A stretch of 64,000 bases of DNA from Pollenia angustigena (GCA_930367215.1 OV884056.1:124742053-124806052), one strand, 5' to 3'. Counted from the stretch's first letter, positions 37,661-50,899 are shown. The notes: a model not told the origin generated them from the letters alone. A program made the numbers and translations.

Positions 37661-40600
37661 TTTTTAGCAAAGGCCTGACAGTGGCAGAGAAAGTGCTCCA
37701 ACGTCTCGCTTTCCTCGCCGCACGCTCTACACTCATCGGAATCTGCCCGTCCAATTCGATACAGTTGTGCCCGTAGTCCTGCATGACCAGTCAGGATACG
37801 TACCATCATACTGACTTCGGACTTGCTCCCATATAGGAGGCCCTTAGTCCTCCTTTTATCTGGGTTGCCCCATAAAATTCTAGTGGTCCTAGCCACCGTC
37901 CCGTTGTTCCAACAGGCCGTGTGGGTTTCTCTAGCCCACGCCTTTAACTCCGCTTTCGTTGCCTCAAACGGTTTTGCGTTCGCCAAGTTAACTGCCCCGA
38001 GTTCCCTTCCCCGAATTGCCAGTATATTGGCCCTTTCGTTCCCGGCTATCCCCGAGTGGCCCGGCACCCATATGATATGGATCCTGCCCCCGTAGGAAAA
38101 CTCGGTAATGGCCCTTCTACAGTCCAGCAAGGTTTTGGACTTAACCCTGCTAGCTGATATCGCCCTAATTGCCCTTTGGCTATCCGTGAAAATTTTAGCG
38201 TCCACTCGCCCCATATTCGATCCAATCCATTCCACACACTCCGTAATAGCACGGACTTCCGCTTGGAAGCTTGTGTTGTGATCAGGAAGACGGTAGAATA
38301 TCTCGGTCTCCGGGTTCTCAACAAAGACCCCTATACCCGTTCTATTCCTCCACTTAGATCCGTCCGTGTAGCAACAGATCCCCGCGGGCATCTGCACTAG
38401 AGTTCCGCCCGACCATTCTCCCCTTTCAGGGATCATAATACCGCAGTTTCCGACAATTTCCGTCTCCGGTATGCGGTCGGGGATGTCTGATGAGTGTGTG
38501 TATCCGGGAAACGTTCCCAGTATACACTGATGACCTGCTCTGAAGTCACCTATATATAGTTCGCCAAGAGATAGGAGGCGTTCGGCCGCAAGTGCCGCCT
38601 CGTATCTCACTTGCGTTTCGATTGGTGGTATATCCAGCAGTGTCTCCAGAGCCCTGGTTGACGTGGTGCACATTGCCTTACTTATACCCAAGCAACACGT
38701 ACGCTGGACCCCCTGAAGTGGTCTTATGTTGCACCCTTTGTCCAAAGAAGTCCACCAGATTACAGAGGCGTAAGTTAAGATCGGTCTTATTACGCTCTTG
38801 TAAAGCCAGTGTATCATATTCGGTCGCAGGCCCCATTTCGGGCCAATGGTCCTCCTACATAGCGCCCAACACCGGCTCGCCCTGTTGGTTCTGTCCTCTA
38901 TGTGGTGTTTCCATTTCAGTTTCCGATCAAGGGTAACGCCCAAGTACTTAACCCTGTCGGTCACTGGTATTGTCCTGCCCGAGAAACGTGGTTCCTCATA
39001 GGCAGGAATTTTTGTTCTCCCCGTGAACAGACATATCTCCGTCTTCTCCGGGTTTACATTTAGGCCCTTAGGCCGGGCCCAGTTAAAGGCCGTGTTTAAG
39101 GCTGTCTCGGCCCTTCTGCACAAATAGTTTGGATCCCTTCCCCTTAGGAGTATTACAACATCGTCTGCGTAGCATACCGGTTGGAACCCCGCTTCGGTTA
39201 AGGTCCTTAGGAGACTGTTTATCGTGGTTAACCATAGCAGGGGAGATAAGATCCCCCCCTGCGGCGTTCTACGAAATACCCTTCTCCTAGTGGTAACACC
39301 GTACATTTCGCAACTTATCCATCTATTCCCTAGCATGTGGGTGATCCAGTCGCTGAGCGCCCGGTCAACCAGAAACTGGTCCAAGGATCGGATAAGAGTA
39401 TCGGTTAATACGTTATTAAAAGCTCCCTCGATGTCAATGCACACCGCCAATGTGTACAGTTTGTCATCGAAGGATTTCCGTATATAGTGTACTACCTCAT
39501 TTAATGCGGTCTCCACTGATCTGCCCTTAACATAAGCATGCTGCTTATATTTCAGGTCACTGTCCTGTATTCCACTTTTAATCATGGCATCGACTATCCG
39601 CTCCATAGTTTTGAGTAGAAAGGACGTTAGGCTTATTGGGCGATAAGCCTTTGGTGTCGCATAGGTCGGCTTCCCAGGTTTGGGTATAAATACTGCCCTA
39701 GCAACCTGCCATCTAACCGGAGTGTATGCGAATTTTAAGCACGCAGTGAATATCACTGACAGATGAGTTGACACTAGGTCCACCTCCCTCTGTAAGAGTG
39801 CCGGAAATATACGGTGCGAAACTTCTGATCGCCTTCTTGATCATCTCATTCGTTATGACCATCCCTCCATTTTGGTCTCCCCGCTCCCGTAACGGTTCCT
39901 CCGTGGCGCCCGTTACGGTCGGCGGAAAATGTGAGTCCATTAGAAGTTCCATGATCTCCTCTATATCTTCCAATCTTCTCCCAGTCTCATCGACCATTGA
40001 TCCTGGTTGTAGATGGGTTTTAGATAAGAATTTCTTAATCCTCGAAACGTCATTAACGCTATCTACCTGTTCACAGAAAAGTTTCCAGGAGTCTCGTTTG
40101 GCCTTTCTAGTGATTTTCCTATATTCTTTTAGCCTACTGTGATATTCATCCCAGTATACTGCAGTCTTCTTACGCTTTGCCCGGTTGAAGAGTTTGCGCA
40201 GATTCCTCCCCAGATCCCGAATCTCCCCCGTCACCCACGGCTTCTCATGTGGGGATCTCCGCTCTCGTAGGGGGCAGCTCTCCTCAAACGATTCAACCAA
40301 GGCGTTTGTGAGCGTTTCCACTTTGGCGTCTATTTCCTCCTTATTTCGGCATTGACTTGTGCTCAACCCCAATCGGTTCCTCAATCCGGTCCCGAATCGT
40401 ACCCAGTCGGTTTTAGACCTGTTCCGAAATTTTATCGGCTTCGGCGGTGGCCGAAGAAATTTGAACCTTATATACCGGTGGTCCGAGAAGGAGTGTTCAT
40501 CCGAAACCCTCCAATCCTGGATCTCGTTTATTAGGTCCTCAGAGCAAAATGTAATATCTAATACTTCCTCCCTGATCCTATTGACAAAGGTTGCCTTATT

Positions 40601-40892
40601 CCCTACATTCAACGTGATCAAGTCCTTCGTATTTAAGAAATCTATGAGAGCCTGTCCCCTACGGTTGGTGTTAGTACTACCCCAAGCTACATGGTGAGAG
40701 TTAGCATCACAACCTACTATAAGTTTCATACCTTTTCTTTGCGCCTCCTCAGTCAGTTTCATCAACTCCGACGTGGGTGGAAGTGTCGGAGAGTCGAAAG
40801 GCAGGTAAACAGCCGCAAGGTTTGTATTGCTACCCCCTTGTTTCAGCACCGTTGCATCCGACGTTGACAACCCTGTTGAGAGAAGAAAACAT
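37645..40892 (-). pseudogene. LINE C: truncated LOA-type LINE (endonuclease remnant, RT, RNase H)
   Basis: Minus-strand fragment with an endonuclease missing its N-terminus (VGCDANSHHVAWGSTNTNRR, SFSDHRYIRF), RT (YRPISLTSFLLKTMERIVD, RTPQGGILSPLLW, VCYADDVVILL), RNase H (CYTDGSKWRNRTGIGVFVE, IFTDSQRAI, VPGHSGIAGNERANILA) and a Cys-His motif (CRACGEESETLEHFLCHC), cut off about 10 residues later. A roughly 26-bp deletion relative to LINE D near 39810 removes the RT segment YKAAGLHGIFP and shifts frame. The RT to C-terminus block of 712 codons is otherwise open. It is a different LOA lineage from A and B. Confidence 0.9.
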
Positions 40893-41040
40893 AAGATTAA
40901 GTATAATACAAAATACTTTAAAAAATGCAGAAAAAATATCGAATTAATTTATTCATTATTTCCTAATAATTTCTATGGGCATATAAAAAAAATCAATCAA
41001 AAATAAATTGGAGTTGTCACATCTTTCTGTGTCACATATC
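40893..41040. repeat. Terminal flank of the 175-bp satellite element, copy 1
   Basis: GATTAAGTATAATACAAAAT begins a roughly 148-bp sequence also present at 45385-45532 and, inverted, at 47346-47487. It always borders the 175-bp satellite on one side, so it behaves like the unique end of a foldback-type element. In LINE C/D sense it precedes TTTTCTTCTCTCAACAG|G, which looks like a splice acceptor. Confidence 0.75.
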
Positions 41041-42900
41041 CGGAACACATGGAAAATGAGGATTAGGAACCACACTATCCTTCTATGGTACCCACATGTC
41101 TGAATTGTATTTGTGATTTTTTTAAAAAATGTTCAAAAATTGAACTTTGAAATTTTTTTGGTGTTCACTATGGGATTTTGGCCATATTTGGACAGATCCT
41201 TCGTTGTCACTCATCCAAACCATATGGAAAATGAGGACTAGGGACCACACTATCCTTCTATGGTACCCACATGCCTGAATTGTATTTGTGATTTTTTTAA
41301 AAAATTTTCAAAAATTGAACTTTGAAATTTTTTGGTGTTCACTATGGGATTTTGGCCATATTTGGACAGATCCTTCGTTGTCACTCATCCAAACCATATG
41401 GAAAATGAGGACTAGGGACCACACTATCCTTGTATGGTACCCACATGCCTGAATTGTATTTGTGATTTTTTTAAAAAATTTTCAAAAATTGAACTTTGAA
41501 ATTTTTTTGGTGTTCACTATGGGATTTTGGCCATATTTGGACAGATCCTTCGTTGTCACTCATCCAAACCATATGGAAAATGAGGACTAGGGACCACACT
41601 ATCCTTCTATGGTACCCACATGCCTGAATTGTATTTGTGATTTTTTTAAAAAATTTTCAAAAATTGAACTTTGAAATTTTTTTGGTGTTCACTATGGGAT
41701 TTTGGCCATATTTGGACAGATCCTTCGTTGTCACTCATCCAAACCATATGAAAAATGAGGATTAGGGACCAAACTATCCTTCTATGGTACCCACATGCCT
41801 GAATTGTATTTGTGATTTTTTTAAAAAATTTTCAAAAATTGAACTTTGAAATTTTTTTGGTGTTCACTATGGGATTTTGGCCATATTTGGACAGATCCTT
41901 CGTTGTCACTCATCCAAACCATATGGAAAATGAGGACTAGGGACCACACTATCCTTCTATGGTACCCACATGCCTGAATTGTATTTGTGATTTTTTTAAA
42001 AAATTTTCAAAAATTGAACTTTGAAATTTTTTGGTGTTCACTATGGGATTTTGGCCATATTTGGACAGATCCTTCGTTGTCACTCATCCAAACCATATGG
42101 AAAATGAGGACTAGGGACCACACTATCCTTGTATGGTACCCACATGCCTGAATTGTATTTGTGATTTTTTTAAAAAATTTTCAAAAATTGAACTTTGAAA
42201 TTTTTTTGGTGTTCACTATGGGATTTTGGCCATATTTGGACAGATCCTTCGTTGTCACTCATCCAAACCATATGGAAAATGAGGACTAGGGACCACACTA
42301 TCCTTCTATGGTACTCACATGCCTGAATTGTATTTGTGATTTTTTTAAAAAATTTTCAAAAATTGAACTTTGAAATTTTTTTGGTGTTCACTATGGGATT
42401 TTGGCCATATTTGGACAGATCCTTCGTTGTCACTCATCCAAACCATATGGAAAATGAGGACTAGGGACCACACTATCCTTCTATGGTACCCACATGTCTG
42501 AATTGTATTTGTGATTTTTTTAAAAAATTTTCAAAAATTGAACTTTGAAATTTTTTTGGTGTTCACTATGGGATTTTGGCCATATTTGGACAGATCCTTC
42601 GTTGTCACTCATCCAAACCATATGGAAAATGAGGACTAGGGACCACACTATCCTTCTATGGTACTCACACGCCTGAATTGTATCTGTGATTTTTTTAAAA
42701 AATTTTCAAAAATTGAACTTTGAAATTTTTTGGTGTTCACTATGGGATTTTGGCCATATTTGGACAGATCCTTCGTTGTCACTCATCCAAACCATATGGA
42801 AAATGAGGACTAGGGACCACACTATCCTTGTATGGTACCCACATGCCTGAATTGTATTTGTGATTTTTTAAAAAAATTTTCAAAAATTGAACTTTGAAAT
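41041..42900 (+). repeat. 175-bp satellite array 1 (about 10.6 units)
   Basis: Units of 174-175 bp contain GTGTTCACTATGGGATTTTG, GGACAGATCCTTCGTTGTCA, ACCACACTATCCTTCTATGG and an AATTTTCAAAAATTGAACTT run. The first unit is the most diverged and the others are nearly identical. The array ends abruptly in LINE D. Confidence 0.95.
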
Positions 42901-45384
42901 TTCAGGGATCATAATACCGCAGTTTCCGACAATTTCCGTCTCCGGTATGCGGTCGGGGATGTCTGATGAGTGTGTGTATCCGGGCAACGTTCCCAGTATA
43001 CACTGATGACCTGCTCTGAAGTCACCTATATATAGTTCGCCAAGAGATAGGAGGCGTTCGGCCGCAAGTGCCGCCTCGTATCTCACTTGCGTTTCGATTG
43101 GTGGTATATCCAGCGGTGTCTCCAGAGCCCTGGTTGACGTGGTGCACATTGCCTTACTTATACCCAAGCAACACGTACGCTGGACCCCCTGAAGTGGTCT
43201 TATGTTGCACCCTTTGTCCAAAGAAGTCCACCAGATTACAGAGGCGTAAGTTAAGATCGGTCTTATTACGCTCTTGTAAAGCCAGTGTATCATATTCGGT
43301 CGCAGGCCCCATTTCGGGCCAATGGTCCTCCTACATAGCGCCCAACACCGGCTCGCCCTGTTGGTTCTGTCCTCTATGTGGTGTTTCCATTTCAGTTTCC
43401 GATCAAGGGTAACGCCCAAGTACTTAACCCTGTCGGTCACTGGTATTGTCCTGCCCGAGAAACGTGGTTCCTCATAGGCAGGAATTTTTGTTCTCCCCGT
43501 GAACAGACATATCTCCGTCTTCTCCGGGTTAACATTTAGGCCCTTAGGCCGGGCCCAGTTAAAGGCCGTGTTTAAGGCCGTCTCGGCCCTTCTGCACAAA
43601 TAGTTTGGATCCCTTCCCCTTAGGAGTATTACAACATCGTCTGCGTAGCATACCGGTTGGAACCCCGCTTCGGTTAAGGTCCTTAGGAGACTGTTTATCG
43701 TGGTTACCCATAGCAGGGGAGATAAGATCCCCCCCTGCGGCGTTCTACGAAATACCCTTCTCCTAGTGGTAACACCGTACATTTCGCAACTTATCCATCT
43801 ATTCCCTAGCATGTGGGTGATCCAGTCGCTGAGCGCCCGGTCAACCAGAAACTGGTCCAAGGATCGGATAAGAGTATCGGTTAATACGTTATTAAAAGCT
43901 CCCTCGATGTCAATGCACACCGCCAATGTGTACAGTTTGTCATCGAAGGATTTCCGTATATAGTGTACTACCTCATTTAATGCGGTCTCCACTGATCTGC
44001 CCTTAACATAAGCATGCTGCTTATATTTCAGGTCACTGTCCTGTATTCCACTTTTAATCATGGCATCGACTATCCGCTCCATAGTTTTGAGTAGAAAGGA
44101 CGTTAGGCTTATTGGGCGATAAGCCTTTGGTGTCGCATAGGTCGGCTTCCCAGGTTTGGGTATAAATACTACCCTAGCAACCTGCCATCTAACCGGAGTG
44201 TATGCGAATTTTAAGCACGCAGTGAATATCACTGACAGATGAGTTGACACTAGGTCCACCTCCCTCTGTAAGAGTGCCGGAAATATACCATGCAGCCCTG
44301 CGGCCTTATATGGTGCGAAACTTCTGATCGCCTTCTTGATCATCTCAATCGTTATGACCATCCCTCCATTTTGGTCTCCCCGCTCCCGTAACGGTTCCTC
44401 CGTGGCGCCCGTTACGGTCGGCGGAAAATGTGAGTCCATTAGAAGATCTCCTCTATATCTTCCAATCTTCTCCCAGTCTCATCGACCATTGATCCTGGTT
44501 GTAGATGGGTTTTAGATAAGAATTTCTTAATCCTCGAAACGTCATTAACGCTATCTACCTGTTCACAGAAAAGTTTCCAGGAGTCTCGTTTGGCCTTTCT
44601 AGTGATTTTCCTATATTCTTTTAGCCTACTGTGATATTCATCCCAGTATACTGCAGTCTTCTTACGCTTTGCCCGGTTGAAGAGTTTGCGCAGATTCCTC
44701 CCCAGATCCCGAATCTCCCCCGTTACCCACGCCTTCTCATGTGGGGATCTCCGCTCTCGTAGGGGGCAGCTCTCCTCAAACGATTCAACCAAGGCGTTTG
44801 TGAGCGTTTCCACTTTGGCGTCTATTTCCTCCTTATTTCGGCATTGACTTGTGCTCAACCCCAATCGGTTCCTCAATCCGGTCCCGAATCGTACCCAGTC
44901 GGTTTTAGACCTGTTCCGAAATTTTATCGGCTTCGGCGGTGGCCGAAGAATTTTGAACCTTATATACCGGTGGTCCGAGAAGGAGTGTTCATCCGAAACC
45001 CTCCAATCCTGGATCTCGTTTATTAGGTCCTCAGAGCAAAATGTAATATCTAATACTTCCTCCCTGATCCTATTGACAAAGGTTGCCTTATTCCCTACAT
45101 TCAACGTGACCAAGTCCTTCGTATTTAAGAAATCTATGAGAGCCTGTCCCCTACGGTTGGTGTTAGTACTACCCCAAGCTACATGGTGAGAGTTAGCATC
45201 ACAACCTACTATAAGTTTCATACCTTTTCTTTGCGCCTCCTCAGTCAGTTTCATCAACTCCGACGTGGGTGGAAGTGTCGGAGAGTCGAAAGGCAGGTAA
45301 ACAGCCGCAAGGTATGTATTGCTACCACCTTGTTTCAGCACCGTTGCATCCGACGTTGACAACCCTGTTGAGAGAAGAAAACAT
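42880..45384 (-). pseudogene. LINE D: second, nearly identical truncated copy of LINE C
   Basis: It matches LINE C almost base for base from its 5' truncation point (about 45384) to 42901, where the satellite replaces the rest of RNase H. It keeps the RT segment YKAAGLHGIFPALLQREVD lost in C, but a 7-bp deletion near 44444 separates the endonuclease frame (44439-45362) from the RT frame (42880-44439). The two copies therefore carry different lesions and neither is functional. The same 5' junction and the same flank show that C and D were duplicated together with the satellite element. Confidence 0.92.
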
Positions 45385-46205
45385 AAGATTAAGTATAATA
45401 CAAAATACTTTAAAGAATCCAGAAAAAATATCGAATTAATTTATTCATTATTTCCTAATAATTTCTATGGGCATATAAAAAAAATCAATCAAAAATAAAT
45501 TGGAGTTGTCACATCTTTCTGTGTCACATATCCGGAACATATGGAAAATGAGGATTAGGAACCACACTATCCTTCTATGGTACCCACATGTCTGAATTGT
45601 ATTTGTGATTTTTTTAAAAAATGTTCAAAAATTGAACTTTGAAATTTTTTTGGTGTTCACTATGGGATTTTGGCCATATTTGGACAGATCCTTCGTTGTC
45701 ACTCATCCAAACCATATGGAAAATGAGGACTAGGGACCACACTATCCTTCTATGGTACCCACATGCCTGAATTGTATTTGTGATTTTTTTAAAAAATTTT
45801 CAAAAATTGAACTTTGAAATTTTTTTGGTGTTCACTATGGGATTTTGGCCATATTTGGACAGATCCTTCGTTGTCACTCAGCCAAACCATATGGAAAATG
45901 AGGACTAGGGACCACACTATCCTTCTATGGTACCCACATGCCTGAATTGTATTTGTGATTTTTTTAAAAAATTTTCAAAAATTGAACTTTGAAATTTTTT
46001 TGGTGTTCACTATGGGATTTTGGCCATATTTGGACAGATCCTTCGTTGTCACTCATCCAAACCATATGGAAAATGAGGACTAGGGACCAAACTATCCTTC
46101 TATGGTACCCACATGCCTGAATTGTATTTGTGACTTTTTTAAAAAATTTTCAAAAATTGAACTTTGAAATTTTTTTGGTGTTCACTATGGGATTTTGGCC
46201 ATATT
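45385..46205 (+). repeat. Terminal flank copy 2 plus 175-bp satellite array 2 (about 3.8 units)
   Basis: 45385-45532 repeats the flank at 40893-41040; 45533-46205 is the satellite in the same orientation as array 1. It stops at 46205, where the sequence turns into its own reverse complement. Confidence 0.92.
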
Positions 46206-47487
46206 TTAAAAAAAAATCACAAATACAATTCAGGCATGTGGGTACCATAGAAGGATAGTGTGGTCCCTAGTCCTCATTTTCCATATGGTTTGGATGAGTG
46301 ACAACGAAGGATCTGTCCAAATATGGCCAAAATCCCATAGTGAACACCAAAAAAATTTCAAAGTTCAATTTTTGAAAATTTTTTAAAAAAATCACAAATA
46401 CAATTCAGACATGTGGGTACCATAGAAGGATAGTGTGGTTCCTAGTCCTCATTTTCCATATGGTTTGGATGAGTGACAACGAAGGATCTGTCCAAATATG
46501 GCCAAAATCCCATAGTGAACACCAAAAAAATTTCAAAGTTCAATTTTTGAAAATTTTTTAAAAAAATCACAAATACAATTCAGGCATGTGGGTACCATAG
46601 AAGGATAGTTTGGTCCCTAATCCTCATTTTTCATATGGTTTGGATGAGTGACAACGAAGGATTTGTCCAAATATGGCCAAAATCCCATAGTGAACACCAA
46701 AAAAATTTCAAAGTTCAATTTTTGAAAATTTTTTAAAAAAATCACAAATACAATTCAGGCATGTGGGTACCATAGAAGGATAGTTTGGTCCCTAGTCCTC
46801 ATTTTCCATATGGTTTGGATGAGTGACAACGAAGGATCTGTCCAAATATGGTCAAAATCCCATAGTGAAGACCAAAAAAATTTCAAAGTTCAATTTTTGA
46901 AAATTTTTTAAAAAAATCACAAATACAATTCGGGCATGTGGGTACCATAAAAGGATAGTGTGGTCCCTAGTCCTCATTTTCCATATGGTTTGGATGAGTG
47001 ACAACGAAGGATCTGTCCAAATATGGCCAAAATCCCATAGTGAACACCAAAAAAATTTCAAAGTTCAATTTTTGAAAATTTTTTAAAAAAATCACAAATA
47101 CAATTCAGGCATGTGGGTACCATAGAAGGATAGTGTGGTCCCTAGTCCTCATTTTCCATATGGTTTGGATGAGTGACAACGAAGGATCTGTCCAAATATG
47201 GCCAAAATCCCATAGTGAACACCAAAAAAATTTCAAAGTTCAATTTTTGAACATTTTTTAAAAAAATCACAAATACAATTCAGACGTGTGGGTACCATAG
47301 AAAGATAGTGTGGTTCCTAATCCTCATTTTCCATATGTTCCGGATATGTGACACAGAAAGATGTGACAACTCCAATTTATTTTTGTTTGATTTTTTTATA
47401 TGCCCATAGAAATTATTAGGAAATAATGAATAAATTAATTCGATATTTTTTCTGCATTTTTTAAAGTATTTTTTATTATACTTAATC
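46206..47487 (-). repeat. Inverted 175-bp satellite array 3 (about 6.5 units) plus inverted flank
   Basis: From 46206 the satellite runs in reverse orientation to about 47345, followed by the reverse complement of the flank, ending CTTAATC at 47487. Together with array 2 it makes a palindrome of about 2.1 kb with no spacer, joined at a T/A-rich microhomology. Confidence 0.93.
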
Positions 47488-49600
47488 CCAGTTTAAAAAT
47501 ATCTGATACTATGACATATTTAAATATGCGATAGTTAAATATGCCATATTTAAATATGTGATAGTTAAATATGTCATATTTAATTATTTCGTTACGTCAT
47601 TTCATCCAGAGTTAAATATGTAGTGCGTTAGCCGTTACGTAGAAACATATGTAACTCGGCATATTTATTAAAGAGATGCACAAGCACAAGAAATATTGCT
47701 TACAAGCAATTTCATTGAATTTAGATAGTGTGTGTTTATTACTCTCTCATTACAAAACACATACTTCCAAAAACAATTGTTTTGTTTTACGATCAAAATA
47801 TAGAAGAATAGAACAAAACTGCACTAGAACAATGCTGAACTAAAATAAAGCTGAATTAGAACAAAGATGAAGTAGAACATTAAAACAGAAATAGAACATT
47901 CCAAGCATGTTTGAATGTTTTGATTGTAAACATATACCAAAGAGAATTGCAAAGTGAGAAACATTTTCGTTTTGTAATGAATATGAAAAGCTTAAAAAAG
48001 TTTATATGTAATATTAATTTTTATTTTCAAAAATTAATTGTTTATTATTTACATACATATAAAGGTACTTATGTAGGTCTAATATTTAAATAAAATTAAG
48101 AAGAATTCATTATTTTCATAGATATAAAAAATAAAAACTAGTGGTGTGTTTCACAATTTTTTGGGAAAATTGATAGCAACAAAATATTAATAATTATTTA
48201 ACTAGAATTAGAAATATTGGTTAAATAAACGTTTAAAGTTTTATATAAAAATAAAACAAGACCTCAAGCTTGATAATTTAGTTATACATAATATAATAAT
48301 AAAGGTCGACTAAAATAAAATATATGTACATTTAGGAAATAATTTCAAAATATCAATTTTTTAATTTTTTTTAATGTTCTAGTGCACTCGATGCTGTTAC
48401 TATAATTTACCGTTTCTTTATTTCATTGTCTGTTTTTGAGTTGATATTCTGTTTGTTTTGATAATACAAGCACTAACAAAGCAGAAGAGAAAAACTTTTC
48501 AAGTTATGCTTGTTTTGTTTTGGTGGAAGTAATGTGTTGTTATGTTTGTTTTGCTATGTATGTTTACAGTGAAATAATATAATTGATAGTTGTGTGAAGT
48601 AGAACATAGAACATTAAGAATATTTTGCGCAGCCCTTTAATATTTATCTTCACACACATAAAAAAAGTACCAGTTAAAAAACGAAAAAGATCCCTCTAAC
48701 AGATTGTCATTCACTCAAGACCTTGCATGATTAATTTCATGTTTCTAGGTCCAATACTAACGGAAATTCAAAAAGTACCAGCTAATGAACAAAAAAGTAC
48801 CAAAAAGTTCCCTCTTATAGATTCTCATCCATTCAGGATATTGCATGTTTAATTTTATTTTTACAGGTCCAATACTAACGGAAATTCAAAAAGTAACAGT
48901 TAATGAACAGAAAAGTACCAAGAACTTCCCCTTATGGGTTCTTATCCACTCAGGACATTGCATGTTTAATCTTATGTTTTAAGGTCCAACACTAACGATA
49001 ATTAAAAAAAATGCCAGTTGCAGAACCAAAAGGCTAAAGTAAAATATCAAATTTCCCGTATTTCCCCTTTTTGGTACTATTTTTTCCCCCATTCAAGTAT
49101 TTAAAATTTCAGTATTGTAGTGGGAGCCCATAATTTAGTACGAATATGTCAATGAATGGAGAAAAATGTTTTGTGAAAATAGTACCAAAAATAGCTACGA
49201 TTTTCACCCCTTAAATGTTCGAATTTCGGAAAAGTACCAAATTTGTATTTGTAAACTTTGTTTTTATGTTTATTGGTTCAAAAGATAGATGGGGATTTTA
49301 CCCGTTTATTCCCTAATAGGGCCGAATTTCAAAAAAGTACCAGACACCTGTCCGCTTATTTTTCTAAAGAACAACGATAAGTATTACATTTTTTTTGTAT
49401 CTCTTTTAGTTTTGGAGATATAAGGTTACCGAATTATCCCGTTTTTACCCCCTAAACATTCGAATTTCCAAAAATCCCGTCTTAGTGGATCGATTTGGGG
49501 AGTGACCAATACCTGGTCCAAATTTCAAGTTTTTAGCTTCAGGCGTTTAGGCTGGCGATGATGAATCAGTGAGTGAGTCAGTCAGTAACGTTACAATTTT
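47488..49600. repeat. Non-coding DNA: short tandem motifs and AGTACCAG dispersed repeat
   Basis: 47510-47600 has four to five copies of a TTAAATATG(T/C)CATATT-type motif. 47811-47890 has a loose tandem of TAGAACAAA/GCTGAA words. About 48200-48310 resembles the tail of the element at 840-1000. 48655-49615 is a long copy of the AGTACCAG family ending TATATATAGATAGAT. No gene is visible. Confidence 0.55.
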
Positions 49601-49834
49601 ATATATATAGATAGATAATAAGAATCTTAGCAGTTTGACTAATGTTGATCTTCTTCCAATGAGTTTGTTGTGTTTTTGCTTCTTTGTAAATGTCTTTTTA
49701 TCAAATAAATCTTAAATTTTATATCAGGTGTAATTTCATTAAAATCGGGTAATTTTGCTTCATCTCAAGTGTAATTATGAATTTTGCTGTTGGTAACACT
49801 GGTATGTACCTACATATGTGCGTTTAGTTCAGTA

Positions 49835-50478
49835 GTGCGATTCGCTAACTTTTATAACGATAATCGAATCGTTAGAATAAGTATAACGAAAATTTATCGA
49901 ATATGCTATTCTGTAAAATTTTTAACAATATTCGCTGTCGTTTAAAGTCAGCTCTTACTTTAAGCAATTTTTTGTCGTTATCTTAGCGACAATAATTTAG
50001 TTTGTGTTTATTTTATCGATAAAATGTTTTTTATGTTTAAAATAGCTTACATACATACAAAGATATATTCATATGTATATGTATGAACAAAAACAAAATA
50101 ATAAATTTGCAAAAAGAAAGCAAATTAAGAACAAAAATAAAATTCTAAATGTAAAATTCACAAAAAAAATATAAAACCACAAATTAACCCTTCGTCTTAC
50201 TTATGAGTCTGTCCAGACCTTTTTCAGTGCATTTTGAATGAAAAAATATGTGTAACAAGGGGGGTTAAGAACAATTTCATATGTTTTTATTTTATTCTCT
50301 TTTGTGCTTTTCGTTTTTTTTTAACATTTTGTAGACAGAGATGTTACAAAAAAAAAAAAAAAACAGCTGTGTACTATCGTTAAAAAAAATTACAGAATCA
50401 CACTATCGTTACTGCAGGCGAATATAAATGTCGACAAATATTACGATTGTCGGATCGATAAAAGTTAGTGAATCGCAC
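49835..50478. mobile_element. MITE with GTGCGATTCGCTAACTTTTA ends
   Basis: GTGCGATTCGCTAACTTTTA at the left and, as complement, GTGCGATTCACTAACTTTTA at the right, 644 bp in all. ATAACGATAATCG-like words repeat near the ends. No convincing target duplication; non-coding. Confidence 0.75.
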
Positions 50479-50525
50479 CACAGGCATTTCCAAAAAATTT
50501 TTGGTTGTGTATTAGTGAGTACCAG

Positions 50526-50899
50526 CCCTGCAAATAATAGGACCAGTCCAAACACGCGTGTAAAGAGTAGTCCACAAGGGACCAGGACTAGTCCAAAACT
50601 AACCCAAACGTATGGAAAAAATCTGGTCTATTTAACATTACGATGTCCTAGGAGAGGACCATATAACCCACATTTGGACCACTAAGGAGTAGTTTTAAAA
50701 CTACTCCATGGTATAATCAAGAGGATTAGTTCTGAAGTCGTTTAAAAACGAAAGCATGTCGTTAAAAAACGAAGACATGTCGTCTCACTACAAACACTTT
50801 TTAACTATGACATGATCCATGCTTGCATTACATCGGACCAGTCCATGGAGTAGTCCATATTATCAAAATGGATCAGGTGGTCCAATTTTATTTGCAGGG
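50526..50899. mobile_element. Intact 374-bp copy of the CCCTGCAAATAA MITE
   Basis: It is the reverse-orientation homologue of 9604-11061 without the hAT insert, and shows the empty hAT target (TTGTAGTG in complement). Its ends are CCCTGCAAATAA/TTATTTGCAGGG. Confidence 0.9.

Larger units (their letters stand above)
28677..49801. mobile_element. hAT element whose ends are now 21 kb apart because of nested insertions
   Basis: The left end CAGTGTTGCCA (28677) and the complement of the right end, CAGTGTTACCA (ending 49801), are hAT-type termini, and both are flanked by the 8-bp direct repeat gtatgtac (28669-28676, 49802-49809). Both sides share subterminal GGGTAATT and GGTGTAATTT words. Everything between about 29.0 and 49.6 kb (MITEs, dispersed repeats, LINEs B, C and D, satellite) therefore appears to have been inserted later. 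Confidence 0.82.

Noticed and set aside
41041..47345. Hammerhead-like GGATGAG...CGAA in the 175-bp satellite
   Set aside because: The first two core bases do not match CUGANGA and stem II would be only 2 bp.
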